Origin: Leptobrachium leishanense
Lineage: Eukaryota; Chordata; Amphibia; Anura; Megophryidae
Assembly: GCA_009667805.1 (NCBI GenBank)
Contig: CM019065.1
Location: 150,882,101 to 150,946,100, forward strand
Reading direction: 5' to 3'
DNA: 64,000 nt
Shown: piece after piece, positions 47,467-60,796 of the stretch
Numbering within the stretch: the stretch's first letter is position 1
Layout: every line of letters starts with the position of its first letter
Notes under the pieces: generated by a model
Databases searched by the model: none
What the model saw: the letters and a program-made list of their open reading frames with translations, nothing else
Told to the model about the DNA's origin: nothing
Made by a program: the position numbers and the translations under genes

Positions 47467-48403
47467 GTCTCTATGTTACCGATGCTTAGTGTCACCTAAT
47501 AAGGAACATAAACTGCCATATATGTTGAGATGGGAAAAGGACCTAAATTTATCATTCTCGCGAGAGGACTGGTTTTATGCCACGTCATCAGTGTATCGCA
47601 GTGTATCTAAAAGCACTGGCATGAGAGAAGCACATCTTAAATTATTATACCGCTGGTACCTTACCCCTGCTCGACTGCACCATATCTCCAAGGGTACTAA
47701 CATATGCTGGCGTTGTTCAACAGACAAGGGTTCTTTGCTTCATGTTTTTTGGTTTTGCCCGAAAATTAGCCCTTACTTGGCCGACATCCATGGCCTGGTC
47801 AAACTATGTACCTCGTTGGATATTCCTCTCCAGCCCGAAACTTACCTGTTACACTTCATCCCCATTACCATTCAAATACCACCCAGAAGGTTGATATCGG
47901 CAATATTCGGGGTTGCCAAATTAGTGTTGGCTAGTTACTGGAACTCTGCCTCCACCCCCTCACTCTCAGAAGTCCTGACCCGTTTAGATAGTATCTGTAA
48001 ACATGCGGAAATGTTCGCTTCGGCCCATAACACCATTCCACAGTACCAGGCTACCTGGGAAGGTTGGGTATCCTATAGATCCTCCAAGGGATCCTCTTAA
48101 AATTCCTCTTCAAATTGCTTTAAACCTGTCGAACCGCACTTTTCATTCTTTGTTTTCCCCTTTCTTTTTCTTTTTCTCTTTCTTCTTCGTCTATGCTTAT
48201 TTAACTACTGTATTAACCACTGTATTTGTTACTTATTGTTTATTATAGAATGTAAAATGTACCGTAAAATGTTGACGACAACCTACCTGCACATATGTGA
48301 CTTATAGCGCTGACAGGCCCTGCGCGGCCTCTGTTGTCATTATCATGTCTTTGTATTTCAACTTCTGATGGTACTCAATAAAAAACTTTATATTGAAAAA
48401 AAA

Positions 48404-48420
48404 TAATTATTTTACAATGA
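48404..48420. repeat. Right L1 target-site duplication
   Basis: TAATTATTTTACAATGA, identical to 41036-41052. Confidence 0.93.
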
Positions 48421-49054
48421 TTCGTAATTTCAGACCTATCTGTCAAGCTATTAGCTATTGAGCTCACCATGATGCTGAAACATGTTCAATGAATACTATA
48501 GGAGTTATTCACTGAGTGCTGAAATGTTGCTGATATTTCGGTGCTTTGTCATTCCTCGCACTCCAGGGAATCAAATTTCCCCACCCTGTGGTAAATTCTG
48601 CATTCACTGCAGGGTCACCGGAGTGCGGTGAAAGCCAACAAGCCGCCCAACTGTTAAAAATAAAAAAATGATTGAAAGTGTCAAAATTTAAATGCTGTTT
48701 GCAAGAAAACTACTGAATGAAAATGTCTGGAATTAAAATATTTAAACAAATTAAAAAAAAAAGGATTTTTTTTGCAGAAATAATTCCGACAAATGCTTAA
48801 ATGATCAAAAAAAATCGATAAATAAAAAGACTTTTTACTGCAGATGAAAAGAATAAACGGTTTATTAGATCTTGGATGAAAGTGGGAACATTTTTAACAT
48901 TGACACCTATGGGAGTTAACGGATTAAACCTACCTAATGAAACCACTGAACATCGGGGCATTTCTCTGACATTTCCCTGCTGTTCGGTGTTCTGTGAATA
49001 GAGTAACCATTGCTTCTCTATGGGGCTTTCACTGCCGTCAAACAGGCACCGTAC

Positions 49055-50978
49055 TTATTTATTTATTTGCAAAGTATTGGACCAGGAAGGATATATTGAG
49101 ATTTCTCTCGTTTTCAAATACAAGAACATTGTATTTCTGTAACGACTGTAAAATTTCAAAGTAATAAATGCAAGATATTAAAAACAAAACACAAATATAC
49201 AGATTAACACAGAAAATAAATATGTAGGAAATATAGTCATTATGTTACATGTTTACAGGTGCATTCTGTATTGAGGTTAATAGGGAGCTCTTGAGTGGCT
49301 ATTCCATAATTGCGGTGCTCTGTAGGAAAATGAGGATCGAGACACTTTCTTTTTGTAATGTGATAATTCAAGTACGGTGCAGGTCCTGGATCGGAGGTTA
49401 TAGGAAGAGGGAACTGCTGGGGGAAGCAGCCTATTGAGGTAGGGTGGTAGCTTCCCAGAAAATCTCTTAAACACCAGGTTGGAAAGGTGAAGCGTGCGTC
49501 TAGATTCCAGCGACGGCCGATTTAGCTCTTTTAACATTTCACAGTGGTGGGTCATGTAGTTACATTGTAGCACAAAGCGGCAGAATGAGTTATAAAATGT
49601 AGTAAGTTTCTGAAGGTGTGTTTGCGCAGCAGCTGCATACACTACATCTCCTTATTCAATAGCCGGTATAACCATTTGTTGTACAATCTGCTTTCTTACT
49701 GCGGGGCTGAGGCAGGATTTATTTCTGTACAGGGCACCTAGTTTGGGGTAAAGTTTAGATGAGAGTTTTTCGATGTGGGGGCCAAAGGATAGATTTGGGT
49801 CTAACCACATACCTAGCTATTTGAGAGAAGTGACTGTGGTCAGCATGCCATTTGATTTTGTCCTGACACATAGATGGGGATTTTGCAGTTTATGTAGTTT
49901 AGGTGCTGTTCCATAGAGCATCATTACCGTTTTGTCAGTATTTTAAAAAAGTTTGATATCTTTGATCCGCTTTCTACTTCTGTGAATTGTTCTTGCAGCA
50001 CGGCCTCCAGCTGCAGGAGATTTGGTTTGCTGGTATAGATAACGGTGTCATTTGCGTACATGTGTACCGTTGAGGCTTTGCAGACGTTGGGCAGATCATT
50101 TATGAATATCGTGAGTAGCAGGGGGCCGAGTATCGAGCCTTGGGGTACTCCACACGTGACTGGGAGGGGGAGGGAGGAGCTTCCAGAAATGGACACATGT
50201 TGCATTCGGTCGGATACATACGATTGAAACCAGGTTAGCGTGCGATCACCAATACCGGAGTTTTTTTAGTTTTTTTAATAAGATGCCATGTTCTACTGTG
50301 TTAAAGGCCTTGGCAAAATCAAGGAAGATGACTCCAATTAGGTCTCCTTGTTCCATGCCAGCCTGGGTATCATTGCAAACTTTTAAAAGGGCGGTTGTAG
50401 TTGAGTGATTTGGACGAAAGCCGGATTGATCTGGGGTTAAATAGCTTGAAGATTGATAATAATCATGTAATTGCGTGTACACACATTTTTCCAAATATTT
50501 TGACATAACAGGGAGTAATGATATCGGATGGTAGTTGGATACCAAAGTACTGTCACCACTTTTATAGATCGGTACCACTCTTGCAGTCTTCTGGAGTTTG
50601 GGTATGTATCCAGTCGCCATTGATTCATTGATTAGGGTTGTGACAGGATTTGCAATTGCTGGCACACTGATTTTCAGCAGCATTGTTGGGATTTGATCAG
50701 GTCCAGACTGGTATTTCATTTTTTGATTGAGAAGTTTAGTAACTACACTGCCAGGCAGTGGTCTAAAGTTGAATTTATCTGCGATACTGGGTCTCTGAAT
50801 GGTTGGAGGGGCCTGACCTGCATGTGGCCTCTCTGTAGATGTGTCATTCGTTAGCTTAGCAATCAAGTTGGTGGCGCATTCAACAAAATTGCCAAAATGC
50901 TTTCTGAATTGCCGAATGGTCAGGAAATGACACCGTACGAGGAAATTCACTGTTCTGTCATTTTGGGGCCAGATTGGC
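49055..50978 (-). mobile_element. L2-type LINE, antisense, 5'-truncated
   Basis: Minus-strand element with its A/T-rich tail at 49055 and the tail motif CCAGGAAGGATATATTGAGA. It extends further 5' than the nested copy at 45834, into the region before the RT. Confidence 0.9.
49277..50978 (-). pseudogene. L2 reverse transcriptase, broken
   Basis: Minus strand. The first frame (to 50246) holds the pre-RT and fingers: YQSGPDQIPTMLLK, KSGDSTLVSNYHPISLLPV and SGFRPNHSTTTALL, then FLDFAKAFNTVEHGIL. The second (50205-49924) holds CGVPQGSILGPLL and HMYANDTVIY, where the catalytic YADD is mutated to YAND. The C-terminal part is at 49642-49277. Frameshifts separate the pieces. Confidence 0.9.
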
Positions 50979-50998
50979 TCTTTTTGAATAACCCTGTC

Positions 50999-51919
50999 AG
51001 GGTTATCCAAAGAGATCCGAATTGCTTGAGAAAGGTAACCGAACGCTGAAAATCAGCGTTCGGTTACCTTTCCTGGCCATTCGGCTATCCAGAGAGCAGG
51101 CAATTCGCCAAATCCTGGCGAATTGCCTGAACATACGGTGCCTGTTCGGTGCCTGTTCGAGGGCAGTGAAATCCCCATGAAAAAGCACTGCTTCGGCTAT
51201 TCAGAGAACACAAACCAGCAGTGAAAGGTTCCCCTAATGCCCTGCCATTCGGTGGTTTAATTCGGCAAATTTATTCAGGAGAATCCCATAGGCTTCAATG
51301 TTAAAAATATTCCCGTTTTAATTCAATATCTAATAAACCGTTCATTATAAAATTCTGCAGCAAAAAGTCTCTTTATTTATAGATTTTTTAGGATACTTTA
51401 AGCATTTTTCAGATTTTTTTATTTTTTTTTTAAAAGTCCGATTTTTTTAAAAAAATTTTTCAGTTTACTTATTTTTTTTGTAACAGCCCTCTTTATTATC
51501 ATTCCCTGGACCTCCTGTGAAAATTTCAGACATTTTCGCTCAGTAGTTTCTTTGCAAACAGCGTTTCTTTTTCCCAGATTCATACAAATGGTTTTTCTAA
51601 TTTATTCACTGCCTCCTCTACGTCACAGCTGCTTCGGCTCTGTGTGATTCGGCTCCTGTTCGGCTCCTGTTCGGCTCCTGTTCGGCTCATGTTCGGCTTT
51701 TTCGAAGGTTAATCCAGATGTTTTTGCTTGTTTTCAGCGTGCATTCGGTTAGTTTTCGTCAGGTTTGCGGCAACCTTTCCCTGCAATTCGGGGACCCTGT
51801 GCTGTTTGCTGAATACACCGCAGGGTCACCGAAATGCAATCGGCAAAAGGAACCGAATTGAAGAGAACGAAAAGTCACCGAACGTGCGGTGACTTTTCGA
51901 ATCTCTTTGGATAACCCTG
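50999..51919. mobile_element. CAGGGTTAT-type MITE, complete copy (921 bp)
   Basis: Ends CAGGGTTATCCAAAGAGATC and ATCTCTTTGGATAACCCTG, with the same subterminal hairpins as 36834-37636 (GAACGCTGAAAATCAGCGTT near 51045). It contains a GGCTCCTGTTC short tandem repeat at about 51650-51695. It begins one base after the end of the neighbouring copy. Confidence 0.9.
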
Positions 51920-52132
51920 TGTATGTTTCAGATCAGCAGTTCAGCACCATGGACAGCTATGGAGCTCACCATGGTGCTGAAACATCGTATCTATTCAATT
52001 CACTTCATAACATAAAAAATCCTTGCTTTAAAATGAATTAGGAACAATAAAATTTCACCAAAAAAATCCCGAAAAATGCCATAAAAAAATCAATAAAGAG
52101 ACTTTTTGCTGCAAGTGAAAAAAATTAACGGT
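51920..52132. other. Repeat fragments, no gene
   Basis: TTCAGCACCATGGACAGC resembles 48450-48480, and AGACTTTTTGCTGCAAG.. is a piece of the CAGGGTTAT family into which the next TTAA element inserted. Confidence 0.45.
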
Positions 52133-53304
52133 TTAACCCCTTCGCTGCAGATGACGTGTGGAGAATATCCTCATTGACTCCCGCTATATGCGGAGGACGT
52201 TCCCCACACATCACTAGTAAGCGGGAGTCCCGGCAGAGATACTCACCTCTCTGTCCGGGCCCCTGCGGCGTTCTGGCTTCAGGGAAGCCAGACGCTGAAT
52301 ATAGGCCGGCCCCGACATCTGACGTCATCACGCCATGCTCGATAATGTCATTTCCAGGCGACCCCCCGGCAATGTCGGGAGATCGCCTGAAAGGGAGGGG
52401 GATCCTTTTGGATCCCTCTCCCTCCCGAACAGGAGGGTTTAAAGTTTAAAAAAAAAAAGGCACCGATTTGAAAGGCAGTGTCTGCCCTTTAAAGTTATGA
52501 CTTTTTTAACCCCTTAAGTACCAGATCGCAATCCAGCGCCGTTCGGCGCCAGTCGCGATCTAGTTCTGGTGGGGGCCGCCATCTTGGATGACGGCTCCAC
52601 CTCCGGGTTCCCCCTTCCCTCCTGACATATCGCGCATAGAACGATGATGTCAGATAGCCGGGGAACCCCTAGCTGCCTGGAGATTTCCCAAGGAAATCCC
52701 CTGGTGGAGATATGGGGTTCCTTTGAACCCCAATTTCTCCACAACCGTGGCATCTAGGGGGTCATGGAGGGAGTCATTCGAAAGACCTGAGCATGGCCTT
52801 TCGGATGATACCAAACATGACCAGGTAAAAACCAAAGTAAAAAAATAATAATAATTTTAAAAAAAAGTGTTTTTATTAATGCAGCAATTTCAATTATAAT
52901 GTGAACAATGATGCTGCACTAATGGTTTATTTCTATGTGTTGCGTTTGCTAAAAATCACGTAATTCCCCAAGTCCCCATTTCTAATTTTTGTACAAGCGC
53001 ACCCCATAGAAAATATAACTGCAAACACTCATGTGACAAAATGTGAAAAAACTCTACACGCTGTAGATGATTAAAAATTCAAATTTTATTGCATTTTTTG
53101 TTATAATATACAGGCAGGACATGACGTATACATATAAAAATGATATATTATGAATCTGCCGAGTCTGACGGAAAGAACGATATATAATATGTCTGAGTCA
53201 TATAATAAAACGTGGCTTCAAATCGCGTTTAAACATGATGAGCAAAAGCGGTAAATATGAGCTCAGCACACAGTGGTGAAATGCCTCAGCAGTGAAGGGG
53301 TTAA
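52133..53304 (-). mobile_element. piggyBac-like MITE, complete copy (1172 bp)
   Basis: TTAA at both ends (52133-52136, 53301-53304), inverted termini CCCCTTCGCTGC and GCAGTGAAGGGG. It is opposite in orientation to the copies at 7102, 36541 and 38409. No transposase frame. It interrupts a fragment of the CAGGGTTAT family (AACGGTTTAA / TTAAGAAATATTT). Confidence 0.88.
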
Positions 53305-53815
53305 GAAATATTTAAAAAAACATAATTTTTTTTTTACATTGAAACCTGGGGGGGGGGGCATGTTTCTTTAAAATAGATCAGGAAACTTAAAATTTCACCC
53401 AAAAAATCCTGAAAAATGCCTAAAAAAATAAACCTATATTGAAACCTATAGGCAAATTCCATAGATTTCAATGCCAACCCCCCCCCCCATTTTTATTACT
53501 TTGAAATTATTTTGTTACATTTTCTTGTTTCGGGTCATCTTTGTTCCAATCTGTTTTCGTTTTGGGTCATTTTTGTTCCTTTTTTTCTTTTGTTTCGGGT
53601 AATTTTCATTCTGTTTTGGATCTTTTTCAGATCGTTTTGCCTTCCAATATTTAGTTTAGTTTTCGTTGTGCTACCGCAATTCGTAATTTCAACTGATTTG
53701 TCATTTCGGATGGCCAATATTACGTCTATCGGAAACGTAAAAAAGTAACGAATATGGTGATTTTCATCCAAATTTCAATTCGTGACAGAACGAAATGCAC
53801 ATGTCTAATGTATTG
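53305..53815. mobile_element. AT-rich repeat ending ACATGTCTAA
   Basis: Repeated TTTCGGGTCATTTTTGTTCC words and an end GAAATGCACATGTCTAATG. It is related to 40925-41052 (inverted GTTAGACATGTGC-like start). The class is unknown. Confidence 0.5.
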
Positions 53816-55384
53816 CTCGGTTGCTAATTTGTTGTAAACATATCTGTCATACTTACAAGGCACTGCCATATTTATGAAAGCATTGGCACAGCAATTTGAG
53901 CTCTCAATGTATACCTTTCAGATGAGACCAGGGGAACCAGTGCAGGTATTGGGGTTTTGGAAATGATTTATGGGGTGATTATATGCATATTATTTAAATG
54001 GACCTACAAATTAATTTTTTATTTTTTTTAGGGCTAAGGGGATATGAAAATTATAGATTGAATGCCTGACAGGAGCTGTCAACCATCACAGACCCTAACT
54101 CTATCGCCTAAACTAACATCCCTCATAGACGATACTTTAATATCAATATTCCGGAGATGACGCTGAAGTGTAGGGAGTCTCCCAATAGCAGGAAGCTTAT
54201 GTTTTATAGTATTATTGCACAATTGTGGAATCTCTACTTAATTACGTCGGGAACACCCAGACCAAACTGTGCTGCTATAAAGCTCAAACTGCACTGATTC
54301 AGTAAGACGGACACACGGCTAAAGCTACAAAGGTAAGATTCTAAAAGCGGGGGGACCGAGAAACTGTAAATGTTCCATGAACAATCTGTGATATGATCTG
54401 ACATCTGCATAGAACACCTGACAGAAGAGCTTGTTTCCTCTTGCATGCCTCCCAGCTATCTAGATTAAAATAGGCCTTGCTATTTACTTGTTTAAACAAT
54501 GGAAAAAAGGCACCACATTTTAATCAGAACTGCCGAATGTAGATGAAATTGTCCTGCAGCAAAGTAATTTAACTGGATTACTTCTGCAACTCTATTTTAC
54601 CTTAGGGACACTATCACTTACATAAGCTAAATAGAAGAATCGGCAAACTTAAAAAAAAAGTAACCTTTATTACGATGTTAAAAGGCAGTCTTCAGTGGAC
54701 AAGTAAAATACAACCCAAAACATACAGACAAAAAGACAAAACAATAAATGAAACAATCATTGTCTCCCACTGTACCAGGGAAAATGATTTCCTGAATTTC
54801 CTGCACTTATAAGAAGCCAATAAAGGAATTTGTGTACTAATAATGTATGCACCTCGAGACTTTGAGTGCGTTCTGAGCAGGAAACCTATATAACCCCAAC
54901 CTCTTAGAAATATAGCAACCTGTTATTTCCTTTGTTAAACCTGCTAAACCTATTAAACCTGTTACTTCTTTGGTGCATCTGGGCACTGTTATATAGTTAG
55001 CAGGCTTTCTTTTAATTTATGCATTTTTGTGTGTATATCATGATCATGGTTTATTTTAGATTTAAGCATTAATTTCTAATAAAGTTTTGTACATTTCTTT
55101 TGTCACGATTTGAGCCTGTGATTCAATTGACTTGTTCATTGGATCAACTGTTACTATTTATAAGGGCTTAACTCCCTACGTTCTGTGTGACCACCACATT
55201 GTTCACATTTGTCCATCTTGTACACCGGGGGTGTTACATTACTGCTATTTTTATAGTGGTTAAGGCTTTAAAGTAAAATATGTCTCGATCAAGACTATTG
55301 AGTACATTCCAGCATGTAGACTGAGGAGGCAGGGTGGAGGATTTCTATGGCAGCCAGAGTAAGAGAAGGATTGCATAATGACAG
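53816..55384. other. No gene seen
   Basis: No supported coding sequence or repeat boundary; it may be old unique sequence. Confidence 0.4.
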
Positions 55385-55605
55385 TGTTAATTTCTTAAAT
55401 TACTGGCTGGGTGGAGTAGAGGTAATATCACTGCTCTGCGTGGAGAGAGCCTGTGGAGCCATGGGTTCGATTCCGACGAGCACCTCTCTAGTAAGTGTCC
55501 TTGGGCAAGACACCCAACGGTACATACTTGCCACCCAGGACATACTTGAAAACAAGAGAAATCTCAATGTATCCTTCCTGGTAAAATCCTTTCTCAAAAA
55601 AAAAT
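55385..55605 (+). mobile_element. tRNA-derived SINE with L2-type tail
   Basis: The head (about 55399-55475) is tRNA-like with a perfect B box GGTTCGATTCC at 55464-55474 and a degenerate A box near 55405. The centre has GTGTCCTTGGGCAAGACACC (about 55495-55514), as in V-SINE-type elements. The tail (CATACTTGAAAACAAGAGAA, then CTTCCTGGTAAAATC) is shared with the L2 copies in this window. The SINE presumably uses the L2 reverse transcriptase. Confidence 0.8.
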
Positions 55606-56185
55606 TTTTTTAAACTTGTTCCCAGTTTGAATCTCCCTACTCCTTGTCATGTTATTGGTTATCTGTTGAGCGTATATCTTTGTTTATTCATGAAGGAGGA
55701 TTGTCCCTAAAACAATATAACTGTATGTGTGTTGGTTCAATAGATAAGTTTGTGTTTCTAGATCGACATTGCTGTTGTCTAATGTTTTGGGTAAATCTTT
55801 ATTATTTTGGATCTTCGTGGTTTGGTCCTAATATATTGGTTCTGTCCAATAATTAGGCAGGTTTGGACTGTGGACTCTGGAGTTCAGGTTCCAGCAGAGA
55901 GGAAGCTATACTCTGACGGAGGTACCTAGTTGGGGTGTCAGGCATTCCGTCACAATCTTATACAGTATTTAAACAGTTATTGAGGTGAAGGAGGGAATGC
56001 TTAGATAAGGCAGCAAGGGGGCTATTGTCCTGCCTCTGTTGCCCGAGATAAGAGCTGGCAGCTGAATGAGCTATGACAGGGAGCTTAATAGGCTTTGAGC
56101 TAGATTACATTCCTAACGCTAAAATAGGTATACTTATCGCCTGCAGGTTTCCTCGTAGCATCCCCATTTAGCGTTGGATTAAATG
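55606..56185. other. No gene seen
   Basis: No supported frame; nothing recognised. Confidence 0.4.
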
Positions 56186-56330
56186 TTACATTTAGACAAG
56201 CTTTCGAGAGAATAACTCTCATTTTCAGGTCTGACTCTGGAAGCTATACTGAGCAAAATCATAGAATTGAACGATAAAGAGCAGAGCAGAAGAGTAGTGG
56301 GTTAGGATGTGGGTTGTTTGTTTTTATAGT
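56186..56330. repeat. Left inverted arm flanking the second Tc1
   Basis: Inverted, diverged copy of 58090-58252; shared words include CAGGTCTG, GGAAGCTATACTGA and AAAATCATAGAATTGAACG. Confidence 0.8.
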
Positions 56331-56463
56331 AGTTTCGATACTATAGTAGTTTGTTTTTATAGTAGTTTTGATAATCGCCTCTTCTTCTTTAGGCACGATT
56401 ATCAGATGCACATCATGATGCTTAAGTTATCTCTGTTGTTTTATGGGCCTGTGAGCTCCCCTA

Positions 56464-58079
<1,616 letters not shown>

Positions 58080-58089
58080 TATGTTTACC

Positions 58090-58252
58090 ATTCTTTACAA
58101 TGCTATTCCACTATACAGTATTTACAACAACCCACCCTAACCCCCACCCTGCTGCTCTGCTGTTTAGCGTTCAATTCTATGATTTTGTTCAGTATAGCTT
58201 CCAGACCTGAGGAAAAGAGGTTACACTCTTGAAAGCGTGTCTTTAAAATGTA
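58090..58252. repeat. Right inverted arm flanking the second Tc1
   Basis: Partner of 56186-56330, lying just beyond the TA duplication. Confidence 0.8.
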
Positions 58253-58420
58253 ACAGTCCAATAAAAAAGGCATCATTACGTACTGCTATACTCTGGTGAT
58301 TTTGGCATCTGGACTAACATAGCTTATCCAGTCTACACTAATATTATATATATACTTACAAGGGTAGTGGTGAAGGACAAAAAGTGAGATAAAAAGCCTC
58401 CATGCAATAGTTAATTACGT

Positions 58421-58622
58421 GCATTATTGCAGAAGCCATTTGCACATCACAGCAATTCAAATAACTGCATCCCAGAGCTCCTGTGCTACATTCCCCATAT
58501 GCAGCAAGGAAGTCTGGGTAGGACGTGCATATGACATCTGTCTCACTTTTTTATTATTGCAGAAGCCATTTGCACATCACAGCAAATCAAAGAACTGCAT
58601 CCAAGAGCTCCTGTGCTTCATT
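58421..58622. repeat. Direct repeat of about 70 bp
   Basis: GCAGAAGCCATTTGCACATC to GAGCTCCTGTGCT occurs at about 58429-58490 and again at about 58561-58619, 132 bases apart, with few differences. Confidence 0.85.
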
Positions 58623-58858
58623 TATTTATTTATAAAGGATTTTACCAGGAAGGATGCATTGAGATTTCTCTCGTTTTCATGTACGTCCTGGGTTCAAGAA
58701 CATTAAAATGTTACAGAAATACAAAGTAATACAATGCAAGATATTAAAAAAAACACAAATATACAGATTAACAGAAAATAAATATGTAGGAAATAGTGAC
58801 TATGTTACATGTTTACAGGTGCATTCCGTATTGAGGTATGTTAATAGGGAGCTCTTGA
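58619..58858 (-). mobile_element. L2-type LINE 3' tail, antisense
   Basis: The last 240 or so bases of the L2 family in reverse orientation, matching 49055-49290. It is cut off at CTCTTGAG by the next repeat. Confidence 0.85.
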
Positions 58859-59800
58859 GTAGGGATGAGCCGAACACCCCGTGTTCGGTTCGCATTCGAA
58901 CTCGAACAATTTCAAAAGTTCGAGTTCGAACACGAACCGAACTCAATGGAAGTCAATTGGACTCAAAAGTTAGATTTTTAGAGTGCCCTCCAAGAGGGCA
59001 TATATGCAAGATGTTTGCCATAAAAGGTGTATGGGGGTCCGGGTAGTAACCTGGGGGACAGGAAACAAGGACAAAAAGTTTTAAAAAACATTTTTAAAGG
59101 ACCAGTGAGAATTCCATGAAATAAGGGTTAAAAATAAAAACGAAAAATTCCTTCAAATATCGTGCCTAGTAGGTCCCCATAACCTGCCCGTGAAGTGGCG
59201 GGTTTGTAGGATGTATAGAAACATTTAAAAACAAAAAAATGACATTTCAAATGACGGTAAACGGTTTTCCTTTAATCTATTCATAAACAACTGTTTGGGG
59301 CGGCAGCCTGTATGAAAAGACATTTTAGGACATTCAGAACAAGTTTAGTGATTTTTTGGCTAACTTATGGTGAAACTTATGCAGGCTTTGAATGAAAGTA
59401 ACAATAGGTGCATTAAAACTGGGCATTTAGTGTCGGCAACAGTGCCGTCACACCGTAAGAAACCCTGCTGTGGTATTGTGGAAGAGTGCAGGGTTGGACC
59501 CTGCGGTCCTGTATTAAAAAGATATGAATCTGGTAAAGGCGTCAGTGCACCAAAATATTGTGCCTTTGGTGGCAGCAAGTGCCTTCACACCGTAAGAAAC
59601 CCCGCTGTGGTATTGTGGAAGAGTGCAGGGTTGGACCCTGCGGTCCAATATTAAAATGATATGAATCTGGTACAGGCGTCAGTGCACCCAAATATTGTGC
59701 CTTTGGTGGCAGCAAGTGCCTTCACACTGTAACCCTTTTGTGGTATTGTGGAAGAGTGCAGGGTTGGAACCAGTTGTCCAAAAAATTAAAATGATATAAA
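58859..59800. mobile_element. TAGGGATGAGC repeat with 125-bp units
   Basis: Starts TAGGGATGAGCCGAACACCC (also at 33490), followed by palindromic TTCGAA words. At about 59425-59790 three tandem units of roughly 125 bases recur (TGGTATTGTGGAAGAGTGCA, GGTCC, GTCAGTGCACC). It directly follows the hAT transposase on the minus strand and may be its 3' non-coding part. Confidence 0.65.
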
Positions 59801-60762
59801 TTTGGTAATATAGGTGTCAGTGTCACGCTGGATGAAGTGCAACCTAGTAGCTGCATAGCATATTGGCTAAGTTCTGGCCAGTGATCCAATCTCAACACCC
59901 AGTAAGCCAGTGGATCATCTGCTGGAAAGGTATCCAGGTCTGCCCTTGCCCCTAGGTAGTCCTGCACCATACGGTGAAGACGCTGGCAATGGGTGCCTAC
60001 AATTGACGTCCCTGGGCGTCGTGGACAAAAAAAATTTAAAAAGGCATCAGTCAAGCGGTCCCGGCCTTCACCACTATTCCTCTGATCATCTACAGCCTCA
60101 GAAGCACCTGTGTCATCACTTGGTAACCTACCAGTGCCTGGAAAGGTGTTACACAAGTGTCGGTTTAGAGCGTCCTCAAGTTTTTTCCTCCTGTCCTCCC
60201 TCTGTGCGGGCAGGATGAGCTCTGCAACTTTACCCTTGTATCATGGATCAAGAAGGCTTGCCAACCAGTAATGATCCCTCTCCTTGATTGCATGAATCCT
60301 GGGGTCCTTTACCAGGCTTTTCAGGATAAGGGAGTCCATGCAGCGTAGGTTGGAGGTGGCATTAGCTTCTGAGTCTTCCTGGTCAATGAGGATGACCCCA
60401 TCATGCACTTCCTCCTCCCAGCCACGTACTAGTCCTTGGGTTTCTGGGCACACAAAACCCTCCCTTGAGGAATCCTCACCTTCAATGCCCCCACTACTTA
60501 AATATTCCTCCTCCTGTCTGATCTGAGTAGGACCCGCTGGAATGCTGTCTGTGGAAAGACTGGGGCCTTGAGAGCTAGGGAAGGCCTCCTCTTCCTCCCG
60601 CTGCTCTGCCTCTAGAGCCACATCTATAATTCCCTGCAGAGTGTGCTCCAGCAGGAACACTAAAGGAATTGTGTCACTGATGCATGCACTGTCCCTGCTC
60701 ACCATCCTCGTTGCATCCTCAAATGGTGACCGTACAGTGCATGCATCCTTGATCATCAGCCA
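59722..60762 (-). pseudogene. hAT transposase exon with one stop
   Basis: One minus-strand frame runs from a splice-acceptor-like CCCGCAG at 60763-60769 to the stop at 59722. It includes PFEDATRMVSRDSACISDTI (about residues 11-30), an acidic insert, YWLASLLDP and, after a TGA stop (60243-60241), YKGKVAELILP and the C-terminal DPLAYWVLRLDHWPELSQYA, which is the hAT dimerisation domain. The stop falls in the usual DPR(Y/F)K motif, so an Arg CGA codon became TGA. The N-terminal BED finger and first part of the core are missing. After GCTSSSV the similarity ends. Confidence 0.82.
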
Positions 60763-60796
60763 CTGCGGGGGGAAAAACCAAGTTGACCTGAACCTG

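Larger units (their letters stand above)
42676..48100 (+). pseudogene. L1 ORF2 (endonuclease-RT), interrupted
   Basis: Starts at ATG 42676 (MSSPELKFFSLNVRGLN). The APE endonuclease motifs follow: LQETHF, ICGDFNMTP (about 43100), SRIDLCL and WSDHAPLIL (about 43380). The RT domain has NFRPISLLNVDIKLYAK (about 44285), [10 protein letters not shown] (about 44487), [11 protein letters not shown] (about 44660) and LALFADDILLYL (about 44785, catalytic FADD). The C-terminal part resumes after the nested L2 at 47471 with the cysteine motif CWRC...H.FWFCP. Several frameshifts and stops, including at 43890 and 44490, break it. Confidence 0.92.
41053..48403 (+). mobile_element. Structurally complete L1 (Tx1-like) with nested L2
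   Basis: Bounded by identical 17-bp duplications. It starts TGGGGGGCGTGGCTAGCCGG, has a short 5'UTR of about 150 bases, ORF1 (41202-42157), ORF2 (42676-48100, interrupted) and a 3'UTR ending AATAAAAAAC...A-rich. Without the nested L2 (about 45834-47466) it is about 5.7 kb, a full L1. Both frames carry mutations, so it is dead. Confidence 0.93.
48495..50997. mobile_element. CAGGGTTAT-type MITE split by antisense L2
   Basis: The left part (48495-49054) matches the reverse complement of 36834-37636 up to CAGGCACCGTA, and the right terminus CTCTTTTTGAATAACCCTG is at 50979-50997. The L2 occupies the middle, and some MITE sequence between was lost. The left terminus is decayed. Confidence 0.75.

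Noticed and set aside
55399..55475. A functional tRNA gene
   Set aside because: Good B box but degenerate A box and no cloverleaf; the attached SINE body and L2-type tail explain it.
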